From: Promicromonospora panici
GTDB lineage: Bacteria; Actinomycetota; Actinomycetes; Actinomycetales; Cellulomonadaceae
Assembly: GCF_900608595.1 (NCBI RefSeq)
Contig: NZ_UWYY01000005.1
Location: forward strand, 229,379-293,378
DNA: 64,000 bases
Reading direction: 5' to 3'
The notes under the pieces are model-generated. The model ran no database searches and was not told the origin of the DNA. It was given only the letters and a program-made list of their open reading frames with translations. The position numbers were made by a program, and so were the translations under genes. Position 1 is the stretch's first letter. Every line of letters begins with the position of its first letter. This document shows, in pieces, positions 50,381-60,799 of this stretch.

Positions 50381-51598
50381 TCACTCGATGTACCGCTCTG
50401 CCGTCTCGACGCGGAAGACGGCGTCGGCCGGGATCTCCTCGAAGAAGTCGACGAGGACCTCCGGCTTCTGCCCAGGCTTGATGCTCTCGACGAACACCGT
50501 CCCCCTCCCGTAGGCGGTCTTGCCGTCCTTGCTCTCGGCGACGACCTCGGCGGCGTAGGTGAAGGTCTGCCCGCCGCTGTTCGTCACGGTGACCGGGACC
50601 GAGACGAAGCCGAGCTGATTGCGCTCGGCCTTGCCCAGCGTGAAGTCCTTGCTCAGATCCGCCAGACCGACGTCCTCGACCTGGGCGATCGTCAGCATCG
50701 GGACCGTCGAGACGCCGCCGAGCGACGTCTCGAGCTCCAGCGAGCCGGTCACCACCGCGTGGACCTTCAGCACGTCGCCGTTCTCCACGCCATCGAGCAG
50801 CCGCTCCTCCCCGATGAAGACGGAGCTGGACTGCAGCTCGAACTCAGCGCCGGGCTGGTCGACGCCGGCGACGGCCAGGAACCGGTCGGGACCCGTGCTG
50901 CTGTCGAATCGCACGACCTCGGCGAACACCACGACCGCACGGCCCTCGGCGCGGCCGGGACGCTTCTCTATCGACTTCCATTGCGCCGCGTCGACCGTCT
51001 CGAAGTCCTTCGGATCGAACGCCGGGGCGTCGGCCTCCGAGCGGCCGGCCGAACCGTCGCCGTCCGCAGACGTGGAGGCGCTCTCCTCCGCGATCGTCTC
51101 CGCCAGGTCGGAGATCGCGTTCGCCCCCACCACCACGATGACGACGCCGAGGACCGCACCGGTCACCGACAGCACGATGCCGGTGATCGCCGACCCGCGG
51201 CCCGTCGGCGGGTCGGTACGCCCGGATCGCACCAGCCCGACGATGCCGAGCACGACGCCGACGATCGCGGGCACGAACAGGAAGCTCAGGACCAGCGAGA
51301 CGATCCCGAGGACCAGGCTCGCGGTCGCCTGCGGGTTGCTCGGGGTGTTCGATCCGGCGGCGGGCGCGTACGGCCCGTACGGAGGCGGCGCCTGGTGGAT
51401 CGGTGGCCCCTGCGCGGCAGGGCCAGGGATGCCGGACGGCGCCGCAGTGGTGGGCGCAGCGGTAGGGGCAGCGATGTCAGGCGGCGCGGACGTCACCGGC
51501 AGGCGCGTGCCCGACGTCGAAGAGTCCGGCATCGCGAATCCGAGATCCTGCGCCGGCTCGGGCTCGCGCCCGTCAACCGGCTCCCGACCGTCCACCAT
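50381..51598 (-). CDS. Membrane protein with DUF4190-like and DUF4352-like regions
   Basis: This 405-aa protein starts with a Pro/Ala-rich cytoplasmic tail of about 85 residues. Two hydrophobic hairpin segments follow: TASLVLGIVSLVLSFLFVPA and GSAITGIVLSVTGAVLGVVI, typical of DUF4190. The C-terminal half is extracytoplasmic, with strands such as FTLGKAERNQLGFVSVPVTV, TNSGGQTFTYAAEVVAES and VFRVETAERYIE, resembling DUF4352-type immunoglobulin-like domains. It probably senses or binds something outside the membrane; the function is not established. ATG 51598 follows a GAGGGGGAG tract. It may be followed by the 88-aa gene in one transcript. Confidence 0.75.
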   Translation of the reverse strand: MVDGREPVDGREPEPAQDLGFAMPDSSTSGTRLPVTSAPPDIAAPTAAPTTAAPSGIPGPAAQGPPIHQAPPPYGPYAPAAGSNTPSNPQATASLVLGIVSLVLSFLFVPAIVGVVLGIVGLVRSGRTDPPTGRGSAITGIVLSVTGAVLGVVIVVVGANAISDLAETIAEESASTSADGDGSAGRSEADAPAFDPKDFETVDAAQWKSIEKRPGRAEGRAVVVFAEVVRFDSSTGPDRFLAVAGVDQPGAEFELQSSSVFIGEERLLDGVENGDVLKVHAVVTGSLELETSLGGVSTVPMLTIAQVEDVGLADLSKDFTLGKAERNQLGFVSVPVTVTNSGGQTFTYAAEVVAESKDGKTAYGRGTVFVESIKPGQKPEVLVDFFEEIPADAVFRVETAERYIE

Positions 51599-51864
51599 GC
51601 TCCCCCTCGCCGCGACCCGACGCGCCCATGGCTGACAGGTGTTCAACCGGAGCAGCAGGCGCTCTCACGAGCAAAAAGGCTACGGGCCGCGCCGAAGCAG
51701 TTACCCGAAAACCGCCCGGACGACGGCAGAGTCACCCGGGTGAAATCGGTGCTGGAGCGCCAGCACGACGGGCCGCCGCGCGAGGTGCGCTTCCGACTGT
51801 GCGACCGGTTGCGACCCGGTTTATGTTCGAACCGTTGCTCGGACCCACCCAAGGAGTGCACGCG

Positions 51865-53598
51865 ATGCCGAATGTTGCCGAGACCATCGTGGAGATCATC
51901 AAGGATGCGGGGGTCGAGCGGGTCTACGGCCTCCCGGGTGACTCCCTCAACGGGTTCACCGACGCCATCCGCACCATCGACGGCGTCACCTGGCAGCACG
52001 TGCGCCACGAGGAGACGGCGGCGTTCGCGGCGGCCGCCGAGGCCACCCTCACCGGCGAGCTGACCGTGTGCGCCGGCAGCTGCGGACCGGGCAACCTGCA
52101 CCTGATCAACGGGCTCTTCGACGCCAACCGGAGCCGGGTGCCCGTGCTCGCGATCGCCGCCCAGATCCCGGCCGCCGAGATCGGCAGCAACTACTTCCAG
52201 GAGACGCATCCTCAGGACCTGTTCCGCGAGTGCAGCGTCTACACCGAGCTGGTGAGCATGCCTGAGCAGCTGCCGCGCGTGCTCGAGATCGCCATGCGCA
52301 CCGCGGTCGAGAAGCGCGGCGTCGCCGTCGTCGTGATCCCGGGCGAGGTGTTCCTCGCCGAGAGCGCGGGCCGCAAGAAGTCGGCGCCGATCCGGGCCAC
52401 GCAGAGCGTCGTCCGCCCGGGCGACGACGAGCTCAGGCAGGCGGCCGAGATCCTGAACTCGGCGAAGCGGGTGACCATCCTCGGCGGCGCGGGCACCGCG
52501 GGCGCCCACGAGCGCGTGCTTGAGATCGCCGAGAAGCTCAAGGCGCCCATCGTGCACGCCATGCGCGGCAAGGACTTCCTCGAGTACGACAACCCCTACG
52601 ACGTCGGCATGACGGGGCTGCTCGGCTTCTCCTCGGGCTACCGCGCCATGGAGAACTGCGATGCGCTCCTGATGCTCGGCACCGACTTTCCCTACCAGCA
52701 GTTCTACCCGTCGAAGGCGAAGATCGTGCAGGTCGACATCCGAGGCGAGCAGCTCGGACGGCGCGCACCGGTCGACCTCGGGCTGGTCGGCGACGTCGGC
52801 GACACCGTGGACGCGCTGCTGCCCCTGCTCGACGACCGCACCAACCGGAAGCACCTCGACGCCTCGCTCAAGCACTACGTGAAGGCCCGCAAGGACCTCG
52901 ACGAGCTCGCCGACAACGACCGCAACCGCGAGCCGATCCATCCGCAGTACCTCGCGCGGCTGGTGAGCGAGCTGGCCACCGACGACGCGGTATTCGTCCC
53001 GGACGTCGGCTCCCCCGTCGTCTGGGCGGCCCGCTACCTGACGATGAACGGCGCGCGCCGGCTGATCGGGTCGTTCAGCCACGGAACCATGGCGAACGCC
53101 GTGCCGCACGCCATCGGCGCCCAGTCGGCGTTCCCCTCCCGCCAGGTGGTCGCCCTGTCGGGGGACGGCGGGCTCGGGATGCTCTTCGGCGAGCTGCTGA
53201 CCCTCCGGCAGAACAAGCTCCCGATGAAGGTCGTGGTGTTCAACAACTCCTCGCTGAACTTCGTCGAGGTGGAGATGAAGGCCGCCGGCTTCGTCAACTT
53301 CGGGACCGAGCTCGACAACCCGAACTTCGCCGACGTCGCGAACGCGATGGGCATCCACGGCCAGCGGGTCGAGCAGCCGGACGACCTGGAGGGCGCCCTG
53401 AAGGCGGCGTTCGCCCACGAGGGCCCGGCGCTGGTCGACGTCGTCACCGCCCGGCAGGAGCTGTCCATCCCGCCGGCGATCACCGCCCAGCAGGTCAAGG
53501 GCTTCACGCTCTACGCGATCCGCACGATCCTGTCGGGACGCGGCGACGAGCTCGTCGACCTCGCCGACACGAACGTGTTCCGGCGCCTGTTCGACTGA
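51865..53598 (+). CDS. poxB: Pyruvate oxidase / pyruvate:quinone oxidoreductase, PoxB type
   Basis: This 577-aa thiamine-diphosphate and FAD enzyme decarboxylates pyruvate to acetate and CO2, passing electrons to quinone at the membrane. The N-terminal domain has [16 protein letters not shown] and the cofactor-activating Glu in [15 protein letters not shown]. The middle FAD domain includes [19 protein letters not shown]. The C-terminal domain has the ThDP signature [16 protein letters not shown] ending in VVVFNN. ATG 51865 has AAGGAG about 8 nt upstream. It appears monocistronic. The last 25 residues match the expected membrane-binding tail, though acetohydroxyacid-synthase-like relatives are an alternative. 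Confidence 0.88.
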   Translation: MPNVAETIVEIIKDAGVERVYGLPGDSLNGFTDAIRTIDGVTWQHVRHEETAAFAAAAEATLTGELTVCAGSCGPGNLHLINGLFDANRSRVPVLAIAAQIPAAEIGSNYFQETHPQDLFRECSVYTELVSMPEQLPRVLEIAMRTAVEKRGVAVVVIPGEVFLAESAGRKKSAPIRATQSVVRPGDDELRQAAEILNSAKRVTILGGAGTAGAHERVLEIAEKLKAPIVHAMRGKDFLEYDNPYDVGMTGLLGFSSGYRAMENCDALLMLGTDFPYQQFYPSKAKIVQVDIRGEQLGRRAPVDLGLVGDVGDTVDALLPLLDDRTNRKHLDASLKHYVKARKDLDELADNDRNREPIHPQYLARLVSELATDDAVFVPDVGSPVVWAARYLTMNGARRLIGSFSHGTMANAVPHAIGAQSAFPSRQVVALSGDGGLGMLFGELLTLRQNKLPMKVVVFNNSSLNFVEVEMKAAGFVNFGTELDNPNFADVANAMGIHGQRVEQPDDLEGALKAAFAHEGPALVDVVTARQELSIPPAITAQQVKGFTLYAIRTILSGRGDELVDLADTNVFRRLFD

Positions 53599-53672
53599 CG
53601 GCGGAACGCGTTTGCGACGTCGCGCCCGTCACGCCGGCGGCGGTCAAGGGCGCGACTGCGGGCGCGGGGTGC

Positions 53673-53678
53673 CAGGCT
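53673..53678 (+). promoter_or_regulatory. Probable -10 element of the DUF255 gene (leaderless)
   Basis: CAGGCT ends 6 nt before ATG 53685, close to the TAGGCT elements found elsewhere in the window. Confidence 0.4.
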
Positions 53679-53684
53679 GGAGAG

Positions 53685-55676
53685 ATGCCGAACCGACTGG
53701 CGACCGCGACGAGCCCCTACCTCCTGCAGCACGCGGGCAACCCCGTCGACTGGTGGGAGTGGGGCGAAGACGCGTTCACCGAGGCCCGGCGGCGCGGCGT
53801 GCCGGTCCTGCTGTCCGTCGGTTACGCCGCGTGCCACTGGTGCCACGTCATGGCGCACGAGTCGTTCGAGGACGCAGGTGTGGCCGCGGCCGTCAACGCC
53901 CGCTTCGTCGCGGTGAAGGTCGACCGGGAGGAGCGTCCCGACGTCGACGCCGTCTACATGACCGCGACGACCGAGCTGACGGGGCAGGGCGGCTGGCCCA
54001 TGACCTGCTTCCTCACCCCGGACGGCAAACCGTTCTACTGCGGCACCTACTATCCGCGCGAGAACTTCCTCGCGCTGCTCGACGCCATCACAGAGGCGTG
54101 GACGCAGCGTCGAGACGCGGTCGTGCAACAGGGGGCGGCGATCACCGATGCGGTCGCGCGCAGGACCTCGCGGCTGACGCCCGAGATGCTCGACGACGCC
54201 GCGCTCGACCGCGCCACGCGGCTCATGGCGCGCTACGCCGACCCGGTACGGGGCGGGTTCGGCAGCGCGCCCAAGTTCCCGCCGTCGATGACGCTCGAGC
54301 ACCTCCTGCGCCACCACGCCCGCACCGGCGACCCCGAGGCGCTGCGCCTCGTCGAGCGCACGTGCGAGGCCATGGCCCGCGGCGGCATCTACGACCAGCT
54401 GGCCGGCGGGTTCGCGCGCTACGCGGTGGACGCCGCCTGGGTAGTGCCGCACTTCGAGAAGATGCTGTACGACAACGCCCAGCTCCTGCGCGTCTACCTG
54501 CACCTGTACCGCGCGACCGGCTCGGCGCTCGCCGAGCGCGTCGTCCGCGAGACCGCCGACTTCCTCCGCGCGGAGCTGCGCACGCCCGAGGGCGGCTTCG
54601 CCTCGGCGCTCGACGCCGACACCGACGGCGTCGAGGGGCTCACCTACGTGTGGACGCCCGAGCAGCTGGCCGAGGTCCTCGGGCCCGACGACGGCGCCCG
54701 CGCCGCGCGGGTCCTGTCAGTCACGCCCGAGGGGACGTTCGAGCACGGCACCTCGACGCTGCAGCTCCACAACGACCCCGAACCGAGCTGGTGGAGCGGG
54801 GTGCGGGCGCGGCTCGCCGAGGCCCGCGCCACGCGGCCCCAGCCCGCCCGCGACGACAAGGTCGTCACCGCGTGGAACGGCCTGGCGATCGCCGCGCTCG
54901 CCGAGGCGGGCATCCTGCTCGGCGTCCCGGGCTACGTCTCCGCCGCACGCGACTGCGCAGACCTCGTCCTGCGGCTCCACCTGGTCGACGGCCGACTGCG
55001 GCGGGCGTCGCGCGCGGGCGTCGTCGGGGCTGCTCCCGGCGTCGCCGCCGACTACGGCGACCTAGCCGAAGGGCTCCTCGCGCTCCACCAGACGACGGGC
55101 GAGGCAAGGTGGCTCGAAGCAGCGGGCGGCCTTCTCGACGTAGCGCTGGCTCGGTTCGGCGACGGCGTCGGCGGCTTCTTCGACGTGGCCGACGACGCCG
55201 AGCGCCTCGTGAGCCGGCCGAAGGACCCCGCCGACGGGGCCGAGCCCGCTGGGCAGTCGGCTCTCGCCGGCGCGCTGTGCACCTTCGCCGCACTGACCGG
55301 CTCGCCCCGGCATCGCGAGGCCGCAGAGGTCGCGGTCGCCGCGGCGGGCGGGCTGGCCCGGCAGGCGCCACGATTCGCGGGATGGGCGCTCGCCGTCGCG
55401 GAGGCGCTGGCCGCCGGCCCACTGCAGGTCGCAGTCGTCGGGCACGACGACGAGCCGCGCGCCGCGCTCGAGCACGTGGCGCGGGCCGCGATCACGCCAG
55501 GGCTCGTGGTCGCCGTCGGCGAGCCGGACGCCCCGGGCATGCCCCTGCTCGCCGGCCGCCCGCTCGTCGACGGGCGAGCGGCCGCGTACGTGTGCAGGGG
55601 ATTCGTGTGCGACCGCCCGGTGACAACGGCTGAGGACCTCGCCGGTGCGCTCGCGCGTGACGGGCGGCGGGCGTGA
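53685..55676 (+). CDS. DUF255 thioredoxin-fold protein (YyaL/SSP411 family)
   Basis: This 663-aa cytoplasmic protein has an N-terminal thioredoxin-like domain and an alpha/alpha-barrel resembling glycosidases. It starts [20 protein letters not shown]; the redox-type CxxC is [10 protein letters not shown] (Cys50, Cys53); then DREERPDVD and [19 protein letters not shown]. The barrel carries [31 protein letters not shown] and [14 protein letters not shown]. The domain order and length match the conserved family, for which no catalytic function is established. ATG 53685 is leaderless (CAGGCT 6 nt upstream). It stands alone. Confidence 0.85.
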   Translation: MPNRLATATSPYLLQHAGNPVDWWEWGEDAFTEARRRGVPVLLSVGYAACHWCHVMAHESFEDAGVAAAVNARFVAVKVDREERPDVDAVYMTATTELTGQGGWPMTCFLTPDGKPFYCGTYYPRENFLALLDAITEAWTQRRDAVVQQGAAITDAVARRTSRLTPEMLDDAALDRATRLMARYADPVRGGFGSAPKFPPSMTLEHLLRHHARTGDPEALRLVERTCEAMARGGIYDQLAGGFARYAVDAAWVVPHFEKMLYDNAQLLRVYLHLYRATGSALAERVVRETADFLRAELRTPEGGFASALDADTDGVEGLTYVWTPEQLAEVLGPDDGARAARVLSVTPEGTFEHGTSTLQLHNDPEPSWWSGVRARLAEARATRPQPARDDKVVTAWNGLAIAALAEAGILLGVPGYVSAARDCADLVLRLHLVDGRLRRASRAGVVGAAPGVAADYGDLAEGLLALHQTTGEARWLEAAGGLLDVALARFGDGVGGFFDVADDAERLVSRPKDPADGAEPAGQSALAGALCTFAALTGSPRHREAAEVAVAAAGGLARQAPRFAGWALAVAEALAAGPLQVAVVGHDDEPRAALEHVARAAITPGLVVAVGEPDAPGMPLLAGRPLVDGRAAAYVCRGFVCDRPVTTAEDLAGALARDGRRA

Positions 55677-55759
55677 GCGAGGCTAGGCGGGTCAGGCGAG
55701 TCAGGCGGGGCGTGAGAGTCCAGGCGCCGGGTGTCGTGCCGTGAGGTAGAGGCAGGACC

Positions 55760-58408
55760 TCACTCCCGGGTCGCGGTGAGCCGCACGCCGCTCAGGACCG
55801 GTGACTCCTCCCCCCGGGTACCATGGACCAGGAACCGGATCGTCCCGGCGTTCCACGCGGCGGGCAGCCACAACCGGCCGGCGTCACCGCCCGTGAAGCG
55901 TGGGCGCGCGGGGTCGTCGAGCCACACCCGGCCCAGCAGCTCCCCGCCGGCGAACGCGCTGACCCGGACCTGGGCGCCCTCGAACCCGATCGAGAGCCCG
56001 CCGGGCGGCACCGCTGCGTCGAACCATCGTTCCTCGCCGGGTTTGAGCTCCAGCGGCAGGGGCACCGGCTCGCCGACGGCGTCGGCGAGCGAGAGGGCGA
56101 GGATCGCCTCGTCGGGCTGCGGTTCCACGTCCCAGCCGCGGACGGGTTCGAGGAGCAGCAGCTCGGCGGCCGGCGAAGCTCCCGGCAGGTGCGGCACGGT
56201 GATCGCGACGTCGTGCCCCTCGCCGGGTGTCAGGTGCAGCCACGGGTCGTGCTCGGTCACGGTGCGCGCCACGCCGTCCACGGTCACGCTTACCGATCCC
56301 GCGATTCCGTCCAGGCGCAGGGCGTGGTGGTGCGTCCCGTCGACGGGCAGGCCGCGCGTATAGGTGATCGGCTCCCCCGCGCGCGTGCTGCTCCATCCGC
56401 CGAGCGTGCGCAGCGGGGCCGGATCGCCCGGCCAGCTGCCGGCGGCGCTCACCTGCCCGCTCACCTGCCAGAGCGCGGAGACGTCGGACCGGCCGACGAC
56501 CGACCACACCCGGCCGATCCCGCGGAGCGCGCCCAGGCGCAGGGCCGGGAGGCGGACGTCGTCGAAGTTCGCGTGCCCCCAGGTCTCGACGATGGCATCC
56601 AGGCGCGCCGCCCCGGCCACGGTCAGGAGGAACGTGGCCCCGAAGCCGGCGACCGTGGGCAGGGCGACGCCGTCCAGCGCGAGGTCGACGATGTCGGACG
56701 CGCCCTCGACCAGCAGCTCGTCGGCCCCGCCGACGTCGGCCGCGTAGTGCGTACGCCCGCGGTAGACGCCCAGTGCTTCAGACGTCGGCGGCAGGTCGTG
56801 CCGCGCCGTGGACCCGGTGCGCGTGGCGAGATCGAGCCTGGTCAGGACGGTGAGGGGCGGGTGCTCGGCCGCCGGACCGATGTCGGTCGCCGCGGATGCG
56901 GCAATGTCCGAGTCGGGGTCCACGTCAGGGTCCACGTCAAGGTCCACGTCAAGGTCCAGCGGGTGCCGGACGACGACATCCCACCCCACACCCACAACAC
57001 CGGCGTCGACCCGGGCCCGGACCGGCGCGCCGGGTGTCGGGGCGGCGAGCTCCGTCAGCACCGGCTCCTCGTCCGGGCTCTCCAGCACGATCACGCTCGC
57101 GGCGACCGCCGACAGCTCGAGCCCGTCCGGCCCGGCCCCCACGAGGTCGGCGCTCGCCAGGCGCAGCGTGCCCGGCAGCCCGAACGAGTCCAGCGGCAGG
57201 TCGCGGAGCACCAGCAGGCACGACGCCGCGGGCAGCGGTACCGACACCTCCGGGCCACCGAACCACGCCGGCAGCACCGCCGTCCCGGCGTCGTCGGTCA
57301 GGTTCGGGATGCCGACGAGCTCGCCGCCGCCGTCGAGCAGGAGCCGCGACGGTGCGGCGCTGGTGGTGACGTCGGCCCGGTACGCGCCGTCGGCGGATGC
57401 GGGGGTGGCCCTGGCGAGCGCGGGCCCGAGGGTGCGCAGCACCCTCGCGAGGACCCGGGCGTCGGCCATCTCGGGGCGCGGCGCGCCGACGGGGTCGAGG
57501 TACCCGCCGAAGTCGTAGTCGTGGGACATGTACCCGCCCGGGTCGCCCCAGTTGCCCACCGACGGGGTGTACCCGAAGTCGAACCCGGACGCCTGGAGGT
57601 AGGGGGCGAGCAGCTTCGCCCCGCTGACCAGCAGCCGGCGCAGCGTCGCGTGCAGCCGGTTCGTCTCCGTCACCAGCAGCGGCTCGCCCCGCCCGGCCAC
57701 CAGCTCCGCGTATCGCCGCACCTCGGGCTCGACGAACCGGGACCGGTCGTCGGGATAGAAGTTGAACGCGGGCAGGATCCCGTCGACCCCGCCGGTGGCC
57801 CCCAGCAGGTCGCCCTGGCCGGCGCACGCCACCAGCGGCACGCCGACGCCGTGCCGCAGCGCCAGGTCCCGCAGCCGGGTCAGGTAGGCCGGGCGGTCGG
57901 CAGTGTCGAAGAAGTCGAGCTCGTTCTCCACCTGGACGGCGACGACCGCCCCGCCGCGGTCGCGCTGCCGGGCCGCGAGCAGCGGCATGACCTGGTCGAA
58001 CCAGGCCGCCACGTGCGCGAGGTAGCGCGGCTCGGCCTGCCGCGGCGCCAGGCCGTCCTCCAGGGTCAGCCACGCGGGCAGCGCACCGCCGTCCCACTCG
58101 GAGCAGATATACGGTCCGGGGCGGGCGATCACGCCGAGCCCGGCGTCGCGAGCCAGGTCGAGGAACGCCCCGACGTCGCGCCGCCCGGTGAAGTCCCATC
58201 GGCCGGGCGCCGTCTCGTGGAAGTTCCACGGGACGTAGACGTCCACGAGCGTGTAGCCGGACGCCACCACCTGCGCCAGGCGGTCCGCCCAGACCTCGCG
58301 CGGCAGCCGGAAGTAGAACAGCGAGGCGCACAGGTGCACCTGCTCGGCGCCGTCCAGCACCAGCCCGGAGGCCCGCAGCTCGACGGCGGTGTCCGTCTGC
58401 GTCGTCAT
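55760..58408 (-). CDS. Glycoside hydrolase family 35 beta-galactosidase-like enzyme
   Basis: This 882-aa GH35-type retaining beta-galactosidase is predicted to cleave terminal galactose-like sugars in the cytoplasm (no signal peptide). The TIM barrel begins ASLFYFRLPREVWADRLAQV, with the family motif VYVPWNFHETAPGRWDFTGR and GPYICSEWDGGALPAWL. The acid/base Glu163 lies in VQVENELD and the likely nucleophile Glu248 in LLVTETN. Later beta domains contain an unusual Asp-rich linker (LDLDVDLDVDPDVDPDSD) encoded by a tandem repeat. ATG 58408 was chosen because AAAGG lies 7 nt upstream and it directly follows the DUF624 stop. It is the last gene of the operon. Confidence 0.85.
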   Translation of the reverse strand: MTTQTDTAVELRASGLVLDGAEQVHLCASLFYFRLPREVWADRLAQVVASGYTLVDVYVPWNFHETAPGRWDFTGRRDVGAFLDLARDAGLGVIARPGPYICSEWDGGALPAWLTLEDGLAPRQAEPRYLAHVAAWFDQVMPLLAARQRDRGGAVVAVQVENELDFFDTADRPAYLTRLRDLALRHGVGVPLVACAGQGDLLGATGGVDGILPAFNFYPDDRSRFVEPEVRRYAELVAGRGEPLLVTETNRLHATLRRLLVSGAKLLAPYLQASGFDFGYTPSVGNWGDPGGYMSHDYDFGGYLDPVGAPRPEMADARVLARVLRTLGPALARATPASADGAYRADVTTSAAPSRLLLDGGGELVGIPNLTDDAGTAVLPAWFGGPEVSVPLPAASCLLVLRDLPLDSFGLPGTLRLASADLVGAGPDGLELSAVAASVIVLESPDEEPVLTELAAPTPGAPVRARVDAGVVGVGWDVVVRHPLDLDVDLDVDPDVDPDSDIAASAATDIGPAAEHPPLTVLTRLDLATRTGSTARHDLPPTSEALGVYRGRTHYAADVGGADELLVEGASDIVDLALDGVALPTVAGFGATFLLTVAGAARLDAIVETWGHANFDDVRLPALRLGALRGIGRVWSVVGRSDVSALWQVSGQVSAAGSWPGDPAPLRTLGGWSSTRAGEPITYTRGLPVDGTHHHALRLDGIAGSVSVTVDGVARTVTEHDPWLHLTPGEGHDVAITVPHLPGASPAAELLLLEPVRGWDVEPQPDEAILALSLADAVGEPVPLPLELKPGEERWFDAAVPPGGLSIGFEGAQVRVSAFAGGELLGRVWLDDPARPRFTGGDAGRLWLPAAWNAGTIRFLVHGTRGEESPVLSGVRLTATRE
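56917..56958 (-). repeat. 12-bp tandem repeat in the GH35 gene
   Basis: GGTCCACGTC(A)(G/A) occurs three times with a partial fourth and encodes the repeated Asp-Val-Asp-Leu/Pro linker between domains of the GH35 enzyme. Confidence 0.75.
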
Positions 58409-58409
58409 A

Positions 58410-59057
58410 TCAACCTTTCGCTTCAACCGGACGGGGGATGTACGTGCCGAAGATCCTCGTGAACAGGACCGCGTTCACGACGGCGATCCCGGCGAAGCCG
58501 ATGAGGAACCAGAGCAGCCCGTACACCGTCATCCGCGGATAGAAGACGGTGATGACGACGGGCAGAGCCGTGACCGCGAGGACGGTCAGCGACGAGAACA
58601 GGTGCCGGACCGACATCCGGCGCGAGTTGTTCAGCACCTCCCAGACGCTGTTCTCGAACTTCGCGTGATACGGGAAGACGTAGAGCGCGGTCAGCACGAA
58701 CCGGAACACCACCAGGAAGAAGACCGCCAGCAGGACGAGCCGCACGACGGCGGGGACGGCCAGGTTCTCGACGACGACGTACCAGCCCGCCAGGGCCAGC
58801 GCCAGGCACCCGACGGCCAGCCCGAGGATCGTGGCCTGCCTGAAGTTCGCCCGGAACGACCGCAGGAACTCGCCCGTCACGGACTCGCACTCGCCCGTCA
58901 CGACCTTCATGGCGGTGTGGTTCAGCGCGGTCAGCGTGGCCCCGAGCGTGACGACCGGGAGGGACAGAAAGACGAACAGGAGGTTGAGGATCATCAGGTC
59001 CGCGACGTTGGTCAGGAACCGCATGAGCGGTGAGTCCGCGTCGAAGATTCTGCGCAC
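58410..59057 (-). CDS. DUF624 (YesL-like) membrane protein
   Basis: This 215-aa membrane protein with four or five hydrophobic segments contains VADLMILNLLFVFLSLPVVTLG, ALNHTAMKVVTGE, FVLTALYVFPYHAKFENSV and VLFTRIFGTYIPRPVEAKG. It matches the DUF624/YesL family, which accompanies Lpl-type oligosaccharide importers in many Gram-positive bacteria; its role (possibly transport or signalling accessory) is not established. GTG 59057 is the family-length start. It lies 82 nt after the binding-protein stop across a strong hairpin and ends immediately before the GH35 start. Confidence 0.8.
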   Translation of the reverse strand: MRRIFDADSPLMRFLTNVADLMILNLLFVFLSLPVVTLGATLTALNHTAMKVVTGECESVTGEFLRSFRANFRQATILGLAVGCLALALAGWYVVVENLAVPAVVRLVLLAVFFLVVFRFVLTALYVFPYHAKFENSVWEVLNNSRRMSVRHLFSSLTVLAVTALPVVITVFYPRMTVYGLLWFLIGFAGIAVVNAVLFTRIFGTYIPRPVEAKG

Positions 59058-59095
59058 GATCGCCCTATCTCTGGGGGTGGTCGGTGGTCGAGCTC

Positions 59096-59131
59096 GCTGT
59101 CGGTGGTCGAGCTCGCCCGACCACCGACAGC
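59096..59131 (-). terminator. Intercistronic hairpin between binding-protein and DUF624 genes
   Basis: A perfect 14-bp stem (GCTGTCGGTGGTCG and its complement) encloses an 8-nt loop. An extra direct copy of one arm (59080-59096) could compete for pairing. It is placed to reduce read-through into DUF624 and GH35, or to protect the upstream transcript. Confidence 0.6.
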
Positions 59132-59139
59132 ACGGCGTG

Positions 59140-60696
59140 CTAGCCCTGGGTCTCGGCCCAGGCGTCCAGGTCGGTCTGGATGGACTCCCTGGCGTCCTCG
59201 TAGCCCGCGTCCATCAGCTTCTGCCGCATCTCGGCGACGGCTGCGGCCGGGTCCTCGAACTTGCCGTACTGGAGCTGGGGGATGTACTCGGAGAGCACGC
59301 CGCCCATGGCCGCCAGCGTGGGATCGATCAGGTCCTTGTTCACGATGAGCGTCGAGTACGGGTAGTCCTTGGCCCCCGCGTCGAGCTGGTCGTAGATCTC
59401 CTGCTTGTTCGGGGCGTCCGTGACCCGGTCCGGCTCGAACTCGTCCATGCGGCCCGCCCAGAAGTTCGACCCCAGGGCGTCGGTGGAGGAGTCGTAGCCC
59501 TCGGGGTAGCCGAGCTTGCCGTCGTCGGTCATGACGTAGTCGGTGCCCTCGATGCCGAAGTTGAGCAGCTTGTAGGCCTCCTCGTCGTTCCGCAGGACGT
59601 CGTAGACCTCGAGCGCCTTCTCGGGGTTGGCCGAGGTGGCGTTCACGGCCATGGCGCCGTGCGTGAGGATGTCCCTGAAGTAGTTCCCGTTCTCCAGGCC
59701 CCAGTAGAAGAACTTCGGGTCGGACCCGGGCTGCTTCTTGTTCATGTTGTCGACGATCGTGCCGATGAAGGTCTGCGCGTGGTGCTGGTCCGCGCCGGAG
59801 AGACCCGCGAAGAACTGCTCGCGTGTCTGGCCGTCGTAGTTCAGCGCGTCCTCGCGCCAGACGCCGATGTCGTTCCACTCCTTCGCCAGCTCGGCGGCCT
59901 CCACGAGCTCGTCGCCCTCCATGTACCAGGAGGTCACCGTGTAGGGGTCTGCCTCGGTGGTCTGGAAGGGGAAGTAGTTGCCCGCGCTGATCCCCTGGAT
60001 CGTCTGGAAGTCGGTGTGCCCCTGGAGGTACCCGGTCAGCGCGGCGTCGATGGACAGCGAGACGTCCCAGGGGTACGCCTTCGGCTTGTTCTCCTTGACC
60101 CACTTGAAGTACGTCGTGAAGTCCTCGAACTTCGTGATCGTGCCGTCCTCGAAGCCGGCCTCCGTGGCCCAGTCACCGCGGTAGAAGAACCCGTGGTTCG
60201 TCCACTGCGTGAAGTTGTCCTCGGGAATGAAGTAGATCTGCCCGTCGTCGAGCTTGGTCAGCTCCCAGTGCCCCTCCGCGTCGACCTGCTCCCAGGTCCT
60301 CGGGGCGTACTCCTGCAGCATCTCCTCGGAGAGCGGCAGGAAGGCACCCTTCTCCGCGTTCTCCCAGGCGAAGAGCCAGTCCGTCGCGGTGGTGATCAGG
60401 TCCACGTTGTCGTCGCCGGAGAGGAGCTGGGTGTTGTACTGGGTCTGCCAGTCGGCCCACTCCACGTAGAAGAAGTCCAGCGTGGCGTTCGCCTGTTCGG
60501 TCAGGATCGGGTTCAGCTCCTCCAGCATCGCCTCGAGGCGACCGTTGGTCGGCTTGTCACCCAGCACCAGCATCGTGATCTCGGTCGGTTCCCCGGACTC
60601 GGCTTCATCGCCGGCCGGTCCGCAGGCGGCCAGGGTGGCCGCGCTCATGCCCAGGGCCAGCGTTGCCGCCGCGACCCTCGCCAGAGGCTTTCTCAT
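59140..60696 (-). CDS. Lpl-type ABC importer, substrate-binding lipoprotein (DUF3502-like)
   Basis: This 518-aa solute-binding lipoprotein has the signal MRKPLARVAAATLALGMSAA and lipobox LAAC. Features of the LplA/DUF3502 group are EITMLVLGDKPTNGRLEAML, TDWLFAWENAEKGAFLPLSE and GIEGTDYVMTDDGKLGYPEG. It is the third gene in the operon, 103 nt after the LplC-type permease. Three 16-bp repeats and the ribosome site AAGGGAG lie in that gap, so it may have its own leader control. The ligand is likely a galactose-containing oligosaccharide, given the GH35 gene downstream; that is inferred. Confidence 0.88.
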   Translation of the reverse strand: MRKPLARVAAATLALGMSAATLAACGPAGDEAESGEPTEITMLVLGDKPTNGRLEAMLEELNPILTEQANATLDFFYVEWADWQTQYNTQLLSGDDNVDLITTATDWLFAWENAEKGAFLPLSEEMLQEYAPRTWEQVDAEGHWELTKLDDGQIYFIPEDNFTQWTNHGFFYRGDWATEAGFEDGTITKFEDFTTYFKWVKENKPKAYPWDVSLSIDAALTGYLQGHTDFQTIQGISAGNYFPFQTTEADPYTVTSWYMEGDELVEAAELAKEWNDIGVWREDALNYDGQTREQFFAGLSGADQHHAQTFIGTIVDNMNKKQPGSDPKFFYWGLENGNYFRDILTHGAMAVNATSANPEKALEVYDVLRNDEEAYKLLNFGIEGTDYVMTDDGKLGYPEGYDSSTDALGSNFWAGRMDEFEPDRVTDAPNKQEIYDQLDAGAKDYPYSTLIVNKDLIDPTLAAMGGVLSEYIPQLQYGKFEDPAAAVAEMRQKLMDAGYEDARESIQTDLDAWAETQG

Positions 60697-60710
60697 CGTT
60701 GAGACTCCCT

Positions 60711-60759
60711 TGTTTCGTGACTGCTCTGTTTCGTGACTGCTTTGTTTTCGTGACTGCTT
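60711..60759 (-). repeat. 16-bp repeat, three copies, in the leader of the binding-protein gene
   Basis: On the minus strand AGCAGTCACGAAACA is repeated three times (one copy with an extra A) and ends about 7 nt before the AAGGGAG ribosome site of the solute-binding-protein gene. Confidence 0.8.
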
Positions 60760-60799
60760 TGACTTGTTGGGTACTACGGGTCTTTGCCGTCGTCAGCGG

